Source: Oceanobacillus sojae (lineage in GTDB: Bacteria; Bacillota; Bacilli; Bacillales; Amphibacillaceae). From it: a stretch of DNA of 64,000 nucleotides. Shown here one piece after another: positions 61,483-64,000 of this stretch. Positions within the stretch are counted from its first letter, which is position 1. Each line of letters begins with the position of its first letter. The notes under the pieces were generated by a model that saw only the letters and a list, made by a program, of their open reading frames with translations, was not told the DNA's origin and did not search any database. The translations under genes were made by a program, and so were the position numbers. The DNA is taken from positions 190,063 to 254,062 of the forward strand of contig NZ_LT727811.1 of NCBI RefSeq assembly GCF_900162665.1, read 5' to 3'.

Positions 61483-62286
61483 ATGGAGAAAAAATCTTCT
61501 TCGCTCGCAAATCTATTTTTGCTGTTTATCTTTTTCATTTTATACGCACCTATCTTTTACCTGATTTTCTATTCCTTTAACAGCGGTGGCACCATGAGCC
61601 ATTTTGAAGGATTTACGCTTGATTGGTACCGGGAATTATTGCATGATACCCGACTGTTAATTATCGTTCTGAATACAGTGGTCATTGCTTTATTATCTGC
61701 ACTTATCGCTACAATAACAGGTGTACTCGGCGCTATCGGAATACGCTCCTATAAACGGCGACAGACTAGAAATACATTGCTTTCATTAAATAATGTTCTT
61801 ATTGTCAGTCCTGACGTAATTATGGGAGCAAGCTTTTTGATTCTCTTTACCATGGCGGGGATTCAGCTCGGATTTTATTCTGTACTTCTATCTCATATCG
61901 CCTTCAGTATTCCGATTGTTGTCCTGATGGTTTTGCCAAAGCTGATGGAGATGTCGTCCTCCTTAGAGGACGCAGCACGCGATTTAGGAGCAAGTCATTG
62001 GAATGTCCTGACGAAGGTAACGCTGCCTTATATAGCACCGGGTATTTTCGCCGGTTTCTTTATGGCTCTAACGTACTCCTTAGATGATTTTGCGGTGACC
62101 TTCTTTGTGACTGGAAATGGATTTTCAACCCTGTCTGTAGAAATCTATTCTCTGGCTAGAAGAGGTGTTTCCTTAAACATTAATGCATTATCAACACTGA
62201 TGTTTGTGATTACTGTGATTTTTGTTGTTGTTTATTATTACCTGGCAAGCCGCTCAGGTACAAAGGGGGCGAGCCTTAGACGATGA
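61483..62286 (+). CDS. potC: Spermidine/putrescine ABC transporter permease
   Basis: PotC is a 267-residue, six-helix permease with LIFYSFNSGGTMSHFEGFTL near residue 24, SPDVIMGASFLIL near 105, and the loop DAARDLGASHWNVLTKVTLP near 164. ATG at 61483 follows GGAGAGGTG and lies one base after the potB stop; it overlaps potD by four bases. Confidence 0.94.
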   Translation: MEKKSSSLANLFLLFIFFILYAPIFYLIFYSFNSGGTMSHFEGFTLDWYRELLHDTRLLIIVLNTVVIALLSALIATITGVLGAIGIRSYKRRQTRNTLLSLNNVLIVSPDVIMGASFLILFTMAGIQLGFYSVLLSHIAFSIPIVVLMVLPKLMEMSSSLEDAARDLGASHWNVLTKVTLPYIAPGIFAGFFMALTYSLDDFAVTFFVTGNGFSTLSVEIYSLARRGVSLNINALSTLMFVITVIFVVVYYYLASRSGTKGASLRR

Positions 62287-63359
62287 AAGCTTTAAACCGT
62301 TCGTTTCTGATTATTCTTGTTGTGTCTGTTGCTTTACTGATAGTTATTAACCGTCTGAATGCTGCACAGGGCTTTTCCGGTGACAATACACTTACCGTAT
62401 ACAACTGGGGAGACTATATTGACCCGGATGTTATTCAGCAATTTGAAGAGGAAACAGGAATCACTGTTATTTATGAGACCTTTGATTCCAATGAGGCGAT
62501 GATGACCAAAATTGAACAGGGCGGAACAACGTATGATATCGCCGTTCCTTCTGAATATACGATCGAAAAAATGGTAGAAGAAGACCTGCTCTTTGAGCTG
62601 GATCAAGATAAAATTCCAAATCTGCAATATATTGATGAGCGCTTTTTAAATCTGCCTTTTGATGAGAATAATCGCTATTCTATCCCTTATTTCTGGGGAA
62701 CAGTAGGAATTATATTTAATCCGGAGCTGCTTCCGGAGGGAATGGAAATAACAGGCTGGCATGATTTATGGGATCCGCGTCTGGAGAATCAAATTCTGCT
62801 TGTTGACGGAGCCAGAGAAATTATAGGTATGGGCTTAAACACACTCGGTTATTCTCTGAATGACACAAATCCAGAGCATCTATATGAAACATTGGATCGT
62901 TTGGAAAAGCTTACTCCAAATATTCGTGCCATTGTCGGTGATGAGAATAAAATGCTGATGGTGAATAACGAAGCTGCCGTAGCGGTAGGCTGGTCCGGGG
63001 ATGCCGCAGATATTATGTGGGAAAATGAAGCAATGGACTATGTTGTTCCTGAGGAAGGCTCTAATCTTTGGTTTGATAATTTTGTCATTCCCAAAACAGC
63101 TAAAAATATTGATGGTGCACATGAATTTATTAACTTTATGCTCGACCCTGAGGTTTCTGCACAGAACACAGAATATGTCAGCTACTCTACGCCCAATAAG
63201 GAAGCTTTGAAATATATGCCAGAAGAAATGGTAAATGATGAACGCTTCTATCCGGATGCTGCATTAACGGATAAGCTTGAGGTGTATGAAAATCTCGGGA
63301 AGGAAAATCTGGCATTTTATAATGAGCTGTTTTTACAGTTTAAGATGTACCGGAAGTAA
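62283..63359 (+). CDS. potD: Spermidine/putrescine-binding protein with a signal anchor
   Basis: PotD captures polyamines outside the membrane. The 358-residue protein has VYNWGDYIDPDVIQQFEEE near residue 38, TYDIAVPSEYTIEKM near 82, WGTVGIIFNPELLP near 127, and WFDNFVIPKTAKN near 260. The N-terminal hydrophobic stretch (FLIILVVSVALLIVIN) is not followed by a lipobox Cys, so it should stay tethered by an uncleaved or conventionally processed signal, unlike lipoprotein PotD proteins. It ends potABCD. Confidence 0.93.
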   Translation: MKALNRSFLIILVVSVALLIVINRLNAAQGFSGDNTLTVYNWGDYIDPDVIQQFEEETGITVIYETFDSNEAMMTKIEQGGTTYDIAVPSEYTIEKMVEEDLLFELDQDKIPNLQYIDERFLNLPFDENNRYSIPYFWGTVGIIFNPELLPEGMEITGWHDLWDPRLENQILLVDGAREIIGMGLNTLGYSLNDTNPEHLYETLDRLEKLTPNIRAIVGDENKMLMVNNEAAVAVGWSGDAADIMWENEAMDYVVPEEGSNLWFDNFVIPKTAKNIDGAHEFINFMLDPEVSAQNTEYVSYSTPNKEALKYMPEEMVNDERFYPDAALTDKLEVYENLGKENLAFYNELFLQFKMYRK

Positions 63360-63415
63360 CGGTCAGCATTAGAGGATAAAAGTAAGAAATTAATTAGATG
63401 CTTTGATATAATGCT

Positions 63416-63547
63416 TTAGCGCATGATAAAAATACCAGCTAAATCTCCCTGCCTTTTTTCTTCTACTTCAAGGGGATTTAGCTGGATTTCTATAAAAACT
63501 TCTTTTAATTCCGTTTGAGCGGGATCAATTAAATCATACTTTACCAT
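63416..63547 (-). CDS. 43-residue small ORF at the end of a Nudix operon
   Basis: An ATG at 63547, with GGAGAT eight bases upstream, lies in the end of the preceding 68-residue frame (14-bp overlap) and opens 43 codons ending in TAA. The product begins MVKYDLIDPAQTELK and ends GDLAGIFIMR; it is mixed-charge and soluble. Good ribosome site and coupling argue that it is translated. No family is recognised. A terminator-like hairpin overlaps its middle. Confidence 0.5.
   Translation of the reverse strand: MVKYDLIDPAQTELKEVFIEIQLNPLEVEEKRQGDLAGIFIMR
63435..63485 (+). terminator. Probable pot operon terminator
   Basis: CCAGCTAAATC and GATTTAGCTGG pair perfectly with CCC/GGG next to them and a pyrimidine-rich loop, followed by ATTTCTAT. 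It lies about 75 bases after potD, inside the convergent small ORF. Confidence 0.6.
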
Positions 63548-63740
63548 CGTTTTTATCTCCGAAAAGCTTATCAACAGTAGTCTGATCACCATTTATTTTT
63601 GCATCTTCCATTAATAAATTAAAAGCTTTACCAATCTGTTCTTTTCTTTCTCTTAATTCTTCAAGTAATTCTCCTCCACTATATCCTTCCAAAAACAGGT
63701 CCTTAAGAAACTCCTCGTAGTAATTATCAAAACCTTTCAA
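63534..63740 (-). CDS. 68-residue hypothetical protein downstream of Nudix gene
   Basis: The frame starts at a TTG (63740) inside the last codons of the Nudix gene (14-bp overlap) and encodes a helical, acidic protein with repeated Glu/Leu/Lys (EELRERKEQIGKAFNLL). Its ribosome site is weak, so expression probably depends on coupling. I do not recognise a family. It precedes the 43-residue ORF. Confidence 0.55.
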   Translation of the reverse strand: MKGFDNYYEEFLKDLFLEGYSGGELLEELRERKEQIGKAFNLLMEDAKINGDQTTVDKLFGDKNDGKV

Positions 63741-64000
63741 TTTTTTCTATCACAGCATTCAAACCAGGGCTGTCTATATCATTTACATGTACCCAATCAA
63801 CCCGATTGTTCTCTATATTCTCGGGTATAAACTCCGTATCCACCGTCACGATATACCTGAAATCGTAATGCTGATGATCTCCCTCCTCTTTTTTTGGATT
63901 TGCAGGGATCGGATGTATATCAATATCTATAGGGATAAGAGAATTCATCGCGTCCACTTTCCCGTCCATCCCTGTTTCTTCCCTCAACTCTCTGATGGCT
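63727..64000 (-). CDS. Nudix hydrolase (partial, 5' end outside window)
   Basis: The visible C-terminal 91 residues begin in the Nudix box (AIRELREETGMDG, matching REx2EExG), then DIDIHPIPANPKKEEGDHQHYDFRYIVTV, a pattern of DIHPIP and HxHxDFRY blocks seen in stand-alone Nudix proteins of Bacilli and actinobacteria. The start lies beyond position 64000. The substrate cannot be assigned. Confidence 0.88.
   Translation of the reverse strand, partial: AIRELREETGMDGKVDAMNSLIPIDIDIHPIPANPKKEEGDHQHYDFRYIVTVDTEFIPENIENNRVDWVHVNDIDSPGLNAVIEKIERF

Overview
The window looks like chromosomal DNA of a low-G+C Gram-positive bacterium of the family Bacillaceae, most like an Oceanobacillus/Virgibacillus-type halotolerant or alkaliphilic species. 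The evidence is strong GGAGG-type ribosome binding sites, frequent TTG/GTG starts, a complete seven-gene Mrp Na+/H+ antiporter operon, S-box and T-box leaders, PhoP-type, CcpA-type and ArgR-type operator sequences, and a gene set familiar from Bacilli. No rRNA or tRNA genes, CRISPR arrays or transposase genes were seen. Species cannot be fixed from the sequence alone.

Layout. 1-3.8 kb: a sugar ABC importer (binding protein and two permeases, the last cut by the window edge) with three LacI-type operators, then a YesL-like membrane protein with a cre site. 4.3-8.4 kb: ribonucleotide reductase operon nrdE-nrdI-nrdF behind two NrdR boxes and a leader with a possible short reading frame and hairpin. 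8.6-11.7 kb: an accessory-looking block with a DnaA-box cluster, two large palindromic repeats, an actin-type DNA partition pair (ParR-like and ParM-like) and an iterated candidate centromere. 11.9-17.8 kb: a GGDEF membrane protein, an acetyltransferase, rlmN, a luciferase-like flavin enzyme, and a CYP152-like P450 that lacks its heme-cysteine segment. 18.1-24 kb: mrpABCDEFG. 25.4-32 kb: a Usp-domain protein, a nitrilase-family amidase, a CoA-type Nudix, a DinG-like helicase, a type II NADH dehydrogenase-like protein and a HAD phosphatase. 32.3-35 kb: argGH behind overlapping ARG boxes. 36.9-40.8 kb: pstSCAB behind PhoP repeats. 41.4-42.6 kb: a T-box leader and a SAM hydroxide adenosyltransferase. 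42.9-44.6 kb: an HrtAB-like ABC exporter. 44.7-46.5 kb: a kinase-like phosphotransferase and a peptide deformylase with a small Xre regulator. 46.7-48.6 kb: a YibE/YibF pair. 48.7-52.6 kb: a SAM-I riboswitch followed by an iron-type alcohol dehydrogenase, MetQ and an orphan peptide-binding protein. 53-58.9 kb: lysoplasmalogenase-like protein, flavin reductase, alkyltransferase-like protein, alr, a coiled-coil protein, an Spx-like regulator without a CxxC switch, and a TetR regulator with three operators. 59.6-63.4 kb: potABCD. 63.4-64 kb: a partial Nudix gene trailed by two very small reading frames.

Functional themes. Ion and pH homeostasis (Mrp), phosphate (Pst), sugar, methionine and polyamine uptake, arginine synthesis and methionine/SAM turnover dominate. 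Two different RNA switches (S-box and T-box) sit about 7 kb apart upstream of methionine/SAM-related genes.

The intergenic DNA is unusually rich in dispersed palindromic elements. One family has four copies (about 8.9, 9.3, 15.1 and 41.1 kb) whose outer arms differ between copies yet stay self-complementary. A second, MITE-like family has three full copies (17.9, 25.0 and 59.1 kb). A third has one full copy (42.6 kb) and fragments, one of them lying between the SAM riboswitch and its gene. The most unusual items are the chromosomal ParM/ParR block with its DnaA-box neighbourhood, the heme-ligand-less P450 and the arm-covarying palindromes.
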